Assembly (NCBI RefSeq): GCF_000235425.2
Contig: NZ_KI912266.1
Span: 1,133,886-1,197,885 of the forward strand
From: Pseudofrankia saprophytica
GTDB taxonomy: Bacteria; Actinomycetota; Actinomycetes; Frankiales; Frankiaceae
DNA: 64,000 nucleotides
Direction: 5' to 3'
The notes under the pieces: model-generated
Database searches by the model: none
What the model was told of the DNA's origin: nothing
The model's input: the letters and a program-made list of their open reading frames with translations, nothing else
Shown: positions 8,312 through 17,058 of the stretch, in pieces
Position numbering within the stretch: position 1 is the first letter of the stretch
Layout: each line of letters begins with the position of its first letter
Position numbers and translations under genes: made by a program

Positions 8312-9196
8312 ATGGACGAGGAAGCACCGTTCTGGTTCGACCATGCGCTGGACGACCGGCCGGAGTACTTCGAGGTCGAGGTCGAGGGCGCGCGGATCAG
8401 CTACCGGGGCTGGGGCGCGCCGGACCTGCCGGCGATCGTGCTCGTACACGGCGGTGCCGCGCACGCCGGCTGGTGGGACCACATCGCTCCGCTGATCCCG
8501 GACGAGTACCGCGTGGTCGCGCTGGACCTTTCCGGGCACGGCGACAGCGATCGCCGCGACGACTACACACTGTCCACCTGGGCCGCCGAGGTGGTCGGCG
8601 TGATCGACGACGCCGGCATCGCCTCGCCGCCGATCGTCATCGGGCACAGCATGGGCGGCTGGATCTCGATCACGACGGCCGCCGAGCACCCCGACCGGGT
8701 CGCCGGCATCGTGCTGATCGACTCTCCCGTCAGCGAGTACACCCCGGAGGAGCGGGCGGCCCGTGACCGGACCGCGTTCGGCCCGTTGCGGGTCTACGCG
8801 ACCGTGTCGGAGGCGCTGGCCCGGTTCCGTACCGTGCCGCAGCAGACGCACACCCTGCCGTACGTGATCGAGCACATCGCCCGGAACTCCATCGGCTCGG
8901 TCGAGGGCGGCTGGACCTGGAAGTTCGACCCGAACGTGTTCGGCAACCGGACGCCCGCGCCCGAGGTGCTGCACAAGGTGCACTGCCGGGTCGCCCTGTT
9001 CCGGGCCGAGAACGGCCTGGTCACGCACGACATCGGCGGGGAGATGTACAACCTGCTGGGCCGGGTCGCGCCGGTGATCGAGATCCCGCTCGCCGGCCAC
9101 CACGTGATGCTCGACCAGCCGCTGCTGCTGGTCACCGGCATCCGCACGATCCTCGCCGACTGGGAGCACTCCTCCCCCCAGGAGCGCACCGACTAA
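8312..9196 (+). CDS. Alpha/beta hydrolase (fold family, catalytically complete)
   Basis: A 294-residue alpha/beta hydrolase. The oxyanion-side motif LVHGGAAHAGWW, the strand DLSGHGDSD, the nucleophile elbow G111-H-S113-M-G-G and a C-terminal histidine (GHHVMLDQP, about residues 263-264) form a plausible complete active site. The family covers esterases, epoxide hydrolases, dehalogenases and C-C hydrolases, and no closer substrate can be assigned. It starts about 150 bp after the Nit1C glycosyltransferase, so it may be separately expressed. It converges on the next hydrolase gene. Confidence 0.8.
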   Translation: MDEEAPFWFDHALDDRPEYFEVEVEGARISYRGWGAPDLPAIVLVHGGAAHAGWWDHIAPLIPDEYRVVALDLSGHGDSDRRDDYTLSTWAAEVVGVIDDAGIASPPIVIGHSMGGWISITTAAEHPDRVAGIVLIDSPVSEYTPEERAARDRTAFGPLRVYATVSEALARFRTVPQQTHTLPYVIEHIARNSIGSVEGGWTWKFDPNVFGNRTPAPEVLHKVHCRVALFRAENGLVTHDIGGEMYNLLGRVAPVIEIPLAGHHVMLDQPLLLVTGIRTILADWEHSSPQERTD

Positions 9197-9209
9197 GCCC
9201 CGATTCGAG

Positions 9210-9233
9210 CCGGGCAGCCGGGCAGCCGGGCAG
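9210..9233. repeat. Three tandem CCGGGCAG octamers
   Basis: Three perfect head-to-tail copies of the 8-mer CCGGGCAG lie between two convergent hydrolase genes. The same octamer recurs seven times at 57061-57116, so it is a dispersed microsatellite-like unit in this genome. Confidence 0.85.
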
Positions 9234-9283
9234 CCGGATCCCCGTCAGCCCAGGGTTTTGCCTCGCGCCCCGGGCTCTTCCTG

Positions 9284-10180
9284 TCACCCCAGGGTTTCGG
9301 CCGCCCACTGGCGGAGGGTGGGGGCCAGCAGGGGCCAGCGGACGAAGAGGCCTCCGGCCGTCGCCATCTCGGCCTGGCGCTCGAGGTACTCGCGGTCGCC
9401 CCACGGTGGCTCGACGAGGCGCGCGCCCGGTAGCAGGTCGGCCACCGCCTCGGAGGTGGCACGCGGGTGGAACGGGTCGCTCACGCCACCGCGGAAGACC
9501 AGCGCCGGGACCTTGATCGAGCGGGCGGCGTCGTCGGGCAGGCCGGGAATCCGCTCGTCGGGCCGCGGGCAGTATGCCGACATCCAGCGCTGCAGGGTGG
9601 CGACGAACTCGTCGCGGTCCGCGTCGAGGATCCGCTGACGGTTGTCCGGGGTGGCGGCGATGGTCCCGGCCCAGTCGGGCAGGTCGGCAACGGCGGCCAT
9701 GTCCCGCGTCCAGGCGGTGGTGATGCTGGCGGTGTAGTAGACGTTGCCGAGGATCATCAGGCCCATCGGGCCGCCGCTGATCCACCAGAGCGCAAGGCCG
9801 GCGGCCACCTCCGGGTGCCGAGCCGCGGTGAGTAGCGAGACGCGGGTGCCGACCGTCGCCCCGGTGAGCACCGCCGGGCCCAGGTCGAGGTGCGTGAGCA
9901 GCGCGGCCAGGGTGTCGGCGTGCAGCTCCGGCTCGCTCGGCCCCTCGAAGCAGACGTCCGACTCGCCGCAGTTGGGCCGGTCCCAGCTGAGCACCCGGTC
10001 GCCCTGGGCCGCCAGCGCCTGGGCGAGCTCGCGCACCCCCGGGGTCTCCTTGGTGAAGCGCCCGCCGGTGGTGATCACCCATAGCCGACCCTCGCCGACG
10101 CCGACGCCGACGCCGCCACTGCCGCCGACGAGCTCGTAGGCGATCCGCAGCCCGTTGACCCGCGCGTATGCCACTGCCAC
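9284..10180 (-). CDS. Alpha/beta hydrolase homologue with degenerate catalytic site
   Basis: A 298-residue protein with the alpha/beta-hydrolase layout (VNGLRIAYELVG at the start, SWDRPNCGESD, cap region, C-terminal PALVFRGGVSDPFHP). The nucleophile elbow reads G107-A-T109-V-G111, so the usual serine is threonine, and the place where the catalytic histidine normally sits reads PPWGDREYLE. It may be a non-hydrolytic family member or use another chemistry. A Gly-Val run (residues about 21-30) is encoded by a CGACGC repeat. The GTG start is chosen by ORF length; a second in-frame GTG lies two codons later. Confidence 0.7.
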   Translation of the reverse strand: MAVAYARVNGLRIAYELVGGSGGVGVGVGEGRLWVITTGGRFTKETPGVRELAQALAAQGDRVLSWDRPNCGESDVCFEGPSEPELHADTLAALLTHLDLGPAVLTGATVGTRVSLLTAARHPEVAAGLALWWISGGPMGLMILGNVYYTASITTAWTRDMAAVADLPDWAGTIAATPDNRQRILDADRDEFVATLQRWMSAYCPRPDERIPGLPDDAARSIKVPALVFRGGVSDPFHPRATSEAVADLLPGARLVEPPWGDREYLERQAEMATAGGLFVRWPLLAPTLRQWAAETLG

Positions 10181-10252
10181 CTCTTCGAGAACGGTTCGCC
10201 GGTCCGAGGCCGTCGCCGGGCCCGAGAGCCGGGTCGGGCGACGGGAACGGCG

Positions 10253-11659
10253 TCAGATCGCTGTTCGGTCGTCCAGCCGCCGTCCGGCGGCGATGCCGCG
10301 GGCCGTGGCATCGACCGAGAACGACGCGACCAGCGCGCCGTCCTCGGTGTACACCCGGCACTCCGAGTGAGTCATGCCGTCACCGGCGAACGTCGAGTGG
10401 TGGTGGTACCGCAGCCACCGGTCCGCCCGGATGTCGGCGTGCAGCGAGAGGGAGATCGCGTTGATGCCCATGGAAAGGGTGCGATGGGCCTGGTCCTGGC
10501 CGATCCCGGCATGCGGGCGTAGCGCGGCGGCGATCGAGATGTGCCCGGTGAACTGCGCCAGCAGGCCGGCGTGCAGCGCCGGGTCTGCCGGCACGTCACG
10601 GAAGCGGAGCCAGGTGTCGATGACGGGCGGTCCGACCGGCGCGGCCGAGTCGTTGTTGTACGCCGCGTCGACCATGCGCAGGTCCCGCCCGGTGACGGAC
10701 ATGTCGTAGGGCTCGCTGTCGTACGGGCCGGCGGCGGGCGGCGGCGGCGCCTCATGCCGGACGACGTCGGGAGCGGTGACGTCGAGGAACAGGGTGCCGC
10801 TGGCCCGGCGCTTCCCGGCCTGGTTCACCTGTACGCCGAGGGTGCTGAACGTCCGTCCCGAGCTGAGCTCCTCGAGCTCGAACTCCAGCGGGAGGTTGGC
10901 ATCGGCGACCCGGTAGACGACCAGATGCGCCGACACGACGCGCCGCCCGCCGGCGTGCCGCATCGCGGCGACCACCGCCTGGCCGAGGATCTGGCTGGCC
11001 TCGACGACGGCACGCCCGGGGTTAGGCCGAATGACGCTGACATAGCGGCCTTCGCCGGCGGCCCGTAGGTCCATGATGTCGATCAGGTCGGCGGCATCAC
11101 CCCAGGTGGGGAACCGCTTGATGGTGGCGTCGCGGGGGTCCTCGCCGGCCACAGTGTCGACCAGTTCGACGCGCACCCGGTCATGGTCGAATGCCGCCAG
11201 ATCGGCCAGCCAGTCGAGGCCAGGAGCCGGCTCGGTGAAGGTCCATAGCGCGTCACGGCCGTCGACCAGGCCGTCGTCCGCGTCTTCCTCTGGAGCGTGC
11301 CATTCGGCGACGGGTGCCGCGGCCTTGCCGTCGAGGGTCCACAGCTCGCCGGAGCCCTTGACCGGGCAGGTCACTCGGCGGCCCTCGTCCTGCAACATGT
11401 CGAACCGCACATCCGCGCGCGGGAAGTACAGGGTCGGCGCCTGTCCCGGCTCGCGAACCCGCACCGCCGCCACCGATTCGGCGACCAGCCGGTCCCCCCA
11501 CCACGCCCTGGCCCGATAGGAACACGGAGAGTGTTCGACGACCGACTCCACACCTGGTTCGGCCGCGCTTGTGACTGGCTGCACGATCCGGAGCGTAATA
11601 CTCCATTGCGGTACACGCCCGTTCTCGCAAGACCGCGGAGCCACCGCACGCCCGAGCAC
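10253..11659 (-). CDS. DUF427 domain fused to acyl-CoA thioesterase-like (TesB) domain
   Basis: About 460 residues with two parts. Residues about 45-135 are DUF427-like (ARAWWGDRLVAES, TLYFPRADVRFDML, TCPVKGSGELW). Residues about 185-455 are a double-hotdog, TesB-like thioesterase (SAHLVVYRVADANLPLEFELEEL, then TWLRFRDVPADPALHAGLLAQFTGH). Acyl-CoA thioesterases release free fatty acid from CoA; the role of DUF427 is unknown. The start is uncertain: GTG at 11659 gives 468 aa, and GTG at 11614 would remove 15 unlike residues. It is monocistronic as seen, separated from the upstream lacI-type gene by about 220 bp holding an inverted-repeat element. Confidence 0.72.
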   Translation of the reverse strand: MLGRAVAPRSCENGRVPQWSITLRIVQPVTSAAEPGVESVVEHSPCSYRARAWWGDRLVAESVAAVRVREPGQAPTLYFPRADVRFDMLQDEGRRVTCPVKGSGELWTLDGKAAAPVAEWHAPEEDADDGLVDGRDALWTFTEPAPGLDWLADLAAFDHDRVRVELVDTVAGEDPRDATIKRFPTWGDAADLIDIMDLRAAGEGRYVSVIRPNPGRAVVEASQILGQAVVAAMRHAGGRRVVSAHLVVYRVADANLPLEFELEELSSGRTFSTLGVQVNQAGKRRASGTLFLDVTAPDVVRHEAPPPPAAGPYDSEPYDMSVTGRDLRMVDAAYNNDSAAPVGPPVIDTWLRFRDVPADPALHAGLLAQFTGHISIAAALRPHAGIGQDQAHRTLSMGINAISLSLHADIRADRWLRYHHHSTFAGDGMTHSECRVYTEDGALVASFSVDATARGIAAGRRLDDRTAI

Positions 11660-11761
11660 CCTCCGTAGTTATCTGCGTACGGCTGTACGGGCCGCTGAGA
11701 CCCGGAAAACACCCTCCCGATATGGAGGCAAGGGTCCGTCGCGCCAGCCGACGGGCGAACT

Positions 11762-11865
11762 GTGGCATCTAACAAAGCCAATAGACACACCCATCTGCCA
11801 CACTCCCGACCCCTGCGGCCGAAGTGTGGTGGCTCCGCGTGTCCATAGGCTTGGCCAGATGCCAC
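11762..11865. repeat. 104-bp inverted-repeat element (imperfect 27-bp arms)
   Basis: The arms at 11762-11788 and 11839-11865 are inverted copies matching at 22 of 27 positions (outer GTGGCATCT and inner GACAC/GTGTC blocks perfect). A nested CCACAC...GTGTGG pair lies inside. It sits 18 bp downstream of the LacI-type gene's stop and about 100 bp upstream of the thioesterase start, both on the minus strand. It could be a terminator for the sugar operon, a regulatory hairpin, or a MITE-like remnant. Confidence 0.55.
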
Positions 11866-11882
11866 GCATCGACGTCTGGCGG

Positions 11883-13082
11883 TCAGGCGGAGTCGCGGGT
11901 GACCAGGGCGGTGGGGAGGATGACCTCGGTCGGCTCGGCGAACGGGTCCGTGACCCGCTCCAGCAGCAGCCGGACCATCTCCTGGCCCATCAGCTCGACC
12001 GGCTGGCGGACGGTGGTCAGCGGCGGGTCGGCGTACGCGGCGAACGCGGCGTCGTCGAAGCCGACCACGGCGATGTCGTCGGGGACACGCCGGCCGGCCT
12101 CCCGCAGCGTGCGCAGCGCGCCCATGGCCATCAGGTCGGAGGCCGCGAACAGGGCGTCGATGTCCGGGTGGTCGGCGAGCAGCCGGGCGGCGGCCCGCCG
12201 CCCGCTCTCCTCGGTGAAGTCACCGACGGCGACCCGCCCAGCGGACAGCTCGTCGCCGGCCTGGCGGACCGCCTCGGTGTAGCCGCGCAGCCGGTCGATG
12301 CCCACGCTCATGTCCGACGGGCCGGCGATCGTCGCGAGCCTGCGCCGCCCGGCGCCGAGCAGGTAGCGCGCCGCGTCGCGGGCGCCGCCGACGTTGTCCG
12401 CGTCGACGTAGTCGACGGGGTTGCCGGCGAGCAGCCGGCCGGCCATCACCAGCGGTACCCCGGCCGCGGTGATGGCGTTCGGCATGATGTCGTCCGCGTG
12501 CAGGGAGATCAGCAGCACACCGTCGACGTGGCCGTTGCCGACGTAGCGCAGCGCCCGGTCGCGCTGCGCCTCGCCCTGGGCCTGCAGTAACACGAGCTGG
12601 AAGTCGGTAGGGCTGAGCGCCTGGTTGACGCCGCGCAGCACACTGGCGAAGAAGGGGTCGGCGAACACCGTGTCCGGGCGCTCGTGCACGATCAGCACAA
12701 GCGTGTCCGTCCGGCGCGTGACCAGGCTGCGGGCAGCGCGGTTGGGCACATAGCCCAGCTGGGCGATCGCCGCGGTGACGGCTGACTGCGCCTCCGCCGA
12801 CACCCGCGAGGACCCGTTCACCACCCGGGAGACGGTCGCTCGGGAGACCCCGGCCAGCTCGGCGACCTCCTCGAGGGTGGGCGCGCGCCGCGGCGCCACC
12901 ACCCCTGCCGAGTTCGCTCCCGGATCGGCGGAGTCCTGGGCTTCTCGGGAATCGGTGCCGCCGATCCGGGGGTCTGGCCGGGAGGTCTGGGCCACGGCGG
13001 TGGCTGGGGTCGTTCCCCGCTCGGCTCCGCCGATCGGGGAGGTCCGCCAGGAGGTGCCGGGTTGGGCGTCGGCAGCAGTCAC
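11883..13082 (-). CDS. LacI-family regulator (CebR-like)
   Basis: A 399-residue LacI/GalR repressor. The helix-turn-helix is at residues about 69-95 (TLEEVAELAGVSRATVSRVVNG), preceded by an unusual Ser/Pro/Gly-rich extension of about 68 residues. The rest is a periplasmic-binding-protein-like sensor domain. The GTG at 13082 overlaps the stop of the beta-glucosidase gene (GTGA). It is the last gene of the sugar operon, and a CebR-type palindrome lies over the operon promoter, so autoregulated repression relieved by cellobiose or another beta-glucoside is the likely scheme. Confidence 0.85.
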   Translation of the reverse strand: MTAADAQPGTSWRTSPIGGAERGTTPATAVAQTSRPDPRIGGTDSREAQDSADPGANSAGVVAPRRAPTLEEVAELAGVSRATVSRVVNGSSRVSAEAQSAVTAAIAQLGYVPNRAARSLVTRRTDTLVLIVHERPDTVFADPFFASVLRGVNQALSPTDFQLVLLQAQGEAQRDRALRYVGNGHVDGVLLISLHADDIMPNAITAAGVPLVMAGRLLAGNPVDYVDADNVGGARDAARYLLGAGRRRLATIAGPSDMSVGIDRLRGYTEAVRQAGDELSAGRVAVGDFTEESGRRAAARLLADHPDIDALFAASDLMAMGALRTLREAGRRVPDDIAVVGFDDAAFAAYADPPLTTVRQPVELMGQEMVRLLLERVTDPFAEPTEVILPTALVTRDSA

Positions 13083-14521
13083 AGGGTTCCGTTCGCGGCG
13101 CGGTGCTCTCGGATGAGGCGGGAGTACCAGAGCGCGCTGGTCTTCGGGGTGCGGACGAGGGTATCGAAGTCGACGTGGATGACGCCGAACCTCATCTTGT
13201 ACCCCTCGGCCCATTCGTAGTTGTCCAACAGCGACCACACGAAGTATCCCCGCATGTCAACTCCGTCCTGGATAACCTCGCGCACCACGTCGAGGTGCAG
13301 CGCGACGTACCGAAGCCGCTCCGGGTCGGGCACGCTGCCGTCGGAGGCGGGTTCGTCCAGGTAGGCGGCGCCGTTCTCGTGCATGTACCAGGGGGTGCCC
13401 GGGTAGTCCGCGGCAAGCCGGCGAAGCAGGGCGGCGAAGCTGCGCGGGCGGATCGGCCAGTCCAGTGCGGTCACGTCCTGCGTCGACTTGACCCGGGTCA
13501 GGTTGTCGGCGGCGACGAAGGGAATCGGCGTCGGATCCGGGTCGGGACCGGAGACGACGATGTGCGGGGAGTAGTAGTTGACCCCGACCCAGTCGATGGG
13601 CGCCGCGATCCGCGCCAGGTCGCCGTCCGCGATCGGCAGCTCGGCGCCCACCTTGGCGAAGTCGGCGATGACGTCGGGCGGGTACGAGCCGCGCAGCAGC
13701 GGGTCGAGCCAGAGCCGGATCGACTGGCCGTCGACGAGACGGACCGCGTCGCGCGCCGCCGGCGAGTCCTCCGGGGACTCCGCCGGGATGAGGTTGAGCG
13801 TGATCCCGACGTCGGCGACGCCGCGGGCGCGCAGCGCCTCGACCCCGAGCGCGTGCCCGAGCAGCAGGTGGTGCACGGAGCGGACGGCCGCATGGGCGCT
13901 CTGCACCCCGGGCGCGTGCCGGCCGGTGAGATGGCCCTCGAACGCCGAGCACCACGGCTCGTTGAGCGTCGACCAGTGCTTCACCCGATCGCCGAGGGCG
14001 GTGGCGACATGGTCGGCGTACTCGGCGAACCGGTAGGCCGTCTCCCTGTTGGCCCAGCCGCCCAGGTCCTGCAGCGGCTGCGGCAGGTCCCAGTGGTACA
14101 GGGTCAGCCAGGGGTCGATCCCGGCGCCGAGCAGCTCGTCGACGAGCCGGTCGTAGAAGGCGAGCCCCGCCGGGTTCACCGGGCCGGATCCGGTCGGAAC
14201 GACGCGCGGCCAGGCGACCGAGAACCGGTAGGCGCCGAGACCAAGCTCGGCCATCAGCGCCACGTCCTCGCGGTACCGGTGGTAGTGGTCGACGGCGGGA
14301 TCACCGCTCTCCCCGCCGCGGGTCTTGCCGCGGGTGCGGGCGAACGTGTCCCAGATGCAGGGGCCGCGGCCGTCCTCGCCCGTCGCGCCCTCGATCTGGT
14401 AGGACGAGGTGGCCGCGCCCCAGACGAAATCCCTGGGCAGGCCGCCGGCGATCCGCGCCGCCAGTTCGTCGGTCTCGGGCAGACCGGTCGCGCCGGTGGC
14501 CGAGGCGGTGCTGATAGTCAT
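13079..14521 (-). CDS. Beta-glucosidase, glycoside hydrolase family 1
   Basis: A 480-residue GH1 retaining beta-glucosidase. The acid/base is E188 (STLNEPW) and the nucleophile E382 (WYMHENGAAY, a variant of the common TENG motif). The N-terminal DFVWGAATSSYQIEG and C-terminal WSLLDNYEWAEGY signatures are intact, and there is no signal peptide, so it cleaves imported disaccharides in the cytoplasm. Its ATG overlaps the stop of the upstream permease (ATGA) and its stop overlaps the regulator's start, so it is tightly embedded in the operon. Confidence 0.93.
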   Translation of the reverse strand: MTISTASATGATGLPETDELAARIAGGLPRDFVWGAATSSYQIEGATGEDGRGPCIWDTFARTRGKTRGGESGDPAVDHYHRYREDVALMAELGLGAYRFSVAWPRVVPTGSGPVNPAGLAFYDRLVDELLGAGIDPWLTLYHWDLPQPLQDLGGWANRETAYRFAEYADHVATALGDRVKHWSTLNEPWCSAFEGHLTGRHAPGVQSAHAAVRSVHHLLLGHALGVEALRARGVADVGITLNLIPAESPEDSPAARDAVRLVDGQSIRLWLDPLLRGSYPPDVIADFAKVGAELPIADGDLARIAAPIDWVGVNYYSPHIVVSGPDPDPTPIPFVAADNLTRVKSTQDVTALDWPIRPRSFAALLRRLAADYPGTPWYMHENGAAYLDEPASDGSVPDPERLRYVALHLDVVREVIQDGVDMRGYFVWSLLDNYEWAEGYKMRFGVIHVDFDTLVRTPKTSALWYSRLIREHRAANGTL

Positions 14522-15447
14522 CCCTTGACCGCGCCTTCCATGATTCCACTGATGATCTGACGACCGAATACTGCGAAGATCAAAAGAACGGGCAGGGTGC
14601 CGAGCGCCGTGCCGCCCAGGACGAGGGTGTTGTCGCGGTAGTAGCCGGCGGACAGCGTGCTGAGTGCGACCTGCACGGTGGGGTTCTGCGGCGACAGGAC
14701 GATGAGCGGCCACATGAAGTCGTTCCACGCCTGCATGAAGGTCAGCAGGCCGAGCACCGCCATCGCGGGACGCAGCCCGGGCAGGACCACGTGCCAGTAC
14801 AGGCCGAACGTGGAGCAGCCGTCCATGCGGCCCGCCTCGAGCAGCTCGTCGGGGATGGCCTGCTCGGTGTACTGGCGCATGAACACGACACCGAACGCGG
14901 TCACCGCCGTCGGCGCGATCACCGCGATCAGATGGTTCGCCCAGCCGAACTTCTGCATCTCGATGTAGAGCGGGATGATCCCGAGCTGGACAGGCACCAT
15001 CATCGTGGCGATCACGATGGCGAGCAGCGCGCCCCGCCCGCGGAACCGCAGCTTGGCGAACGCGAACCCGGCGAGCGAGCAGAAGAACAGCGTGCACAGC
15101 GTGATCGAGCCGGCGACGACCAGCGAGTTGACCAGCGCCTTCTCGAACTCCACGGTGTCGAAGACCCGGCGGGCGTTCTCGATGAAATGGCCGCCGGGGA
15201 GGAACGGTGGCGGCATCTGTCCGACCACGTCGTTCGTCCGCGACGGGATCATGAAGGTCCAGTAGACCGGGAACGCCGAGAGCAGGACGACGACGATGAG
15301 GAACGGGTAGCGCCACAGCCCGCGGCGCTCGTCCTCGGCGGTGGGCGGCGGCGTCGACCGCCCCAGCCGGCGCCGACCGCCGGCGTGACCCGCCGCCTCG
15401 GCGGAGTCCGGGCCGGCGCCGCCGGCCTTGTCGATCGTGACGCTCAT
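14518..15447 (-). CDS. Sugar ABC transporter permease (MalG/CebG type)
   Basis: A 309-residue inner-membrane permease with about six transmembrane segments and the EAA-type loop contacting the ATPase (PDELLEAGRMDGCSTFGLYWHVVLPGLRP). The first 45 residues are cytoplasmic and Gly/Arg-rich. It pairs with the MalF-type permease, whose stop overlaps its ATG (ATGA). The transporter probably imports cellobiose or a related beta-glucoside, judging from the adjacent GH1 enzyme. Confidence 0.9.
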   Translation of the reverse strand: MSVTIDKAGGAGPDSAEAAGHAGGRRRLGRSTPPPTAEDERRGLWRYPFLIVVVLLSAFPVYWTFMIPSRTNDVVGQMPPPFLPGGHFIENARRVFDTVEFEKALVNSLVVAGSITLCTLFFCSLAGFAFAKLRFRGRGALLAIVIATMMVPVQLGIIPLYIEMQKFGWANHLIAVIAPTAVTAFGVVFMRQYTEQAIPDELLEAGRMDGCSTFGLYWHVVLPGLRPAMAVLGLLTFMQAWNDFMWPLIVLSPQNPTVQVALSTLSAGYYRDNTLVLGGTALGTLPVLLIFAVFGRQIISGIMEGAVKG

Positions 15448-16616
15448 CGGAGCCCTCCCGGCGTGCTGTCGTCGTCCGCCGTGGTCGGGGTCGGGGTTGG
15501 AGCCGGAGCGACCGCCGGGACCGGGGGCGAGGCCGAGGCCGAGGCCAATGTCGCGGAGGCGGCCGGCGCGGCAGCGCCAGCGGCGGGCTTGCGGGACGCG
15601 AGACGCCGTCCGCCGCCGCGCCCGGGGTGGCGAGCGGCGCCGATCCGGGCGCCCCCGCGGGTGAGGAAGTACGCGAACGCCGCGAGGATCACCGTCAGGA
15701 GGAACATCAGCCAGGCGACGGCCGAGCCGTAGCCGAAGTGCCGCAGCCGGAAGCCCTCCTCGTAGAGGAACAGCGCGAGCGTCTGGAACTGGCGGTCGGT
15801 GCCGCCGCTGACGCTTCCCGGCGAGATGTCGAACAGCAGCGGCTCGGTGAACAGTTGGATCTGCCCGATGAGTGACACGAGCGCTGTGAAGGCGATCGTC
15901 GGGCGCAGCGCCGGCAACGTCACGTGCCAGAGCTGCCGCCAGGTGCCGGCGCCGTCGATCGCCGCGGCCTCGAACTGTTCCTTCGGGATGGCCTGCATGG
16001 CGGCCAGGTAGATCAGCGCGTTGTAGCCCGTCCACCGCCAGACCACCATCATCGCGATGGCGATCTTCGAGGACCACTCGCCGGCCTGCCAGTCGACGTT
16101 GTCGACGCCGACCAGGCCAAGCAGCCAGTTGAACAGGCCGAAGTCGCGGCTGAAGAGCTGGCCGAAAACGATCGTCACCGCGACGATCGACGTGATGTTG
16201 GGCAGCAGGACGCCCATCCGGAACAGCATCCGGCCGCGCAGCCGGGCGTTGAGGATGTGCGCCATGATCAACGCGAGCGCCAGCTGCGGCACGGTGCACA
16301 GCAGCATCAGCTCGAACGTGTTCTTGACGGCGTTCCAGAAGAACTCGTCGTGCAGCAGGTCGGTGTAGTTGCGCAGCCCGATCATCTTCGCGTCGTGGGG
16401 CCGCAGCAGGTCACGGTCTGTCAGCGACACCCAGAACGTGTAGGCCATCGGGAAGAGCCCGAACACGAGAAAGATCATGAAGAACGGCGCGACGAACCCA
16501 TAGGGCGCCGTCACTCCGGTCACCCGGCGGATCGCGGACCGGGCCGCGCCCGACCGGCGCGTCGGCCGTGGCGACGGAGCGTCCACCTCGGACGCCGGGG
16601 GTGCTGTGATGGTCAC
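15444..16616 (-). CDS. Sugar ABC transporter permease (MalF/CebF type)
   Basis: A 390-residue permease with six predicted membrane segments and the EAA loop (PKEQFEAAAIDGAGTWRQLWHVTLPALRP). It ends with an unusual 60-residue Ala/Pro/Thr-rich cytoplasmic tail after the last membrane helix. The GTG start has GGGAGGAG six bases upstream. It forms the membrane channel with the next gene product, and both belong to the carbohydrate uptake family 1 (CUT1). Confidence 0.9.
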   Translation of the reverse strand: MTITAPPASEVDAPSPRPTRRSGAARSAIRRVTGVTAPYGFVAPFFMIFLVFGLFPMAYTFWVSLTDRDLLRPHDAKMIGLRNYTDLLHDEFFWNAVKNTFELMLLCTVPQLALALIMAHILNARLRGRMLFRMGVLLPNITSIVAVTIVFGQLFSRDFGLFNWLLGLVGVDNVDWQAGEWSSKIAIAMMVVWRWTGYNALIYLAAMQAIPKEQFEAAAIDGAGTWRQLWHVTLPALRPTIAFTALVSLIGQIQLFTEPLLFDISPGSVSGGTDRQFQTLALFLYEEGFRLRHFGYGSAVAWLMFLLTVILAAFAYFLTRGGARIGAARHPGRGGGRRLASRKPAAGAAAPAASATLASASASPPVPAVAPAPTPTPTTADDDSTPGGLR

Positions 16617-17058
16617 CGGGTCTCCTCCCGCCCGATCGCACGGCTGGTCGATGGCTGGTCGATGGCTAGGGCTGGTCGGTGGTCACGGGCTCACGGGCTG
16701 GGCCGGACGGCGAGCTTCGCGCGCCCGGAGCCCGAACCCGGCCAGGGTCAGGGCCAGGGCCAGGGGGACGGGATACTGGCGTGGCCCGGGCCCCACGGAG
16801 ACCCGGGCCACGCGCCGGACTTCGCCGATGGCGGCGAACTTTCCGGTCTTGAGCAGCAGCTCCGTGGGAAGCGGCTGCCCGGGGCCCGATGGACGGGAAG
16901 CCCATTCGGGGGGCCGCGGCCCCGGGCAGCCGGTCTGGGGGTCGGGCCACGCCGCCGACGGTGGCGCGGCCCGACCTTCCAGGAGATCGTCGATCATTAG
17001 CAGGGGCGGAACAGCGCCGGAGCCGGGATCGGGATCGGTGCCGGGACCGGGGCCGGGG
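16617..17058. other. 442-bp spacer with strong hairpins between binding-protein and permease genes
   Basis: No gene is seen. Two perfect inverted repeats stand out: a 12-bp stem at 16779-16790/16802-16813 with an 11-nt loop, and a 15-bp stem at 16872-16886/16918-16932 whose 30-nt loop holds the first half of a GGGGCCGCGGCCCC palindrome. Neither is followed by a T-run on the minus strand. Such hairpins after a binding-protein gene commonly stabilise its message or attenuate read-through, so that binding protein exceeds permease. Confidence 0.6.

Noticed and set aside
14518-16299. 593-aa extension of the MalG-type permease into the next gene
   Set aside because: The extra N-terminal part is out-of-frame permease DNA; the true start at 15447 overlaps the upstream stop and begins family sequence.
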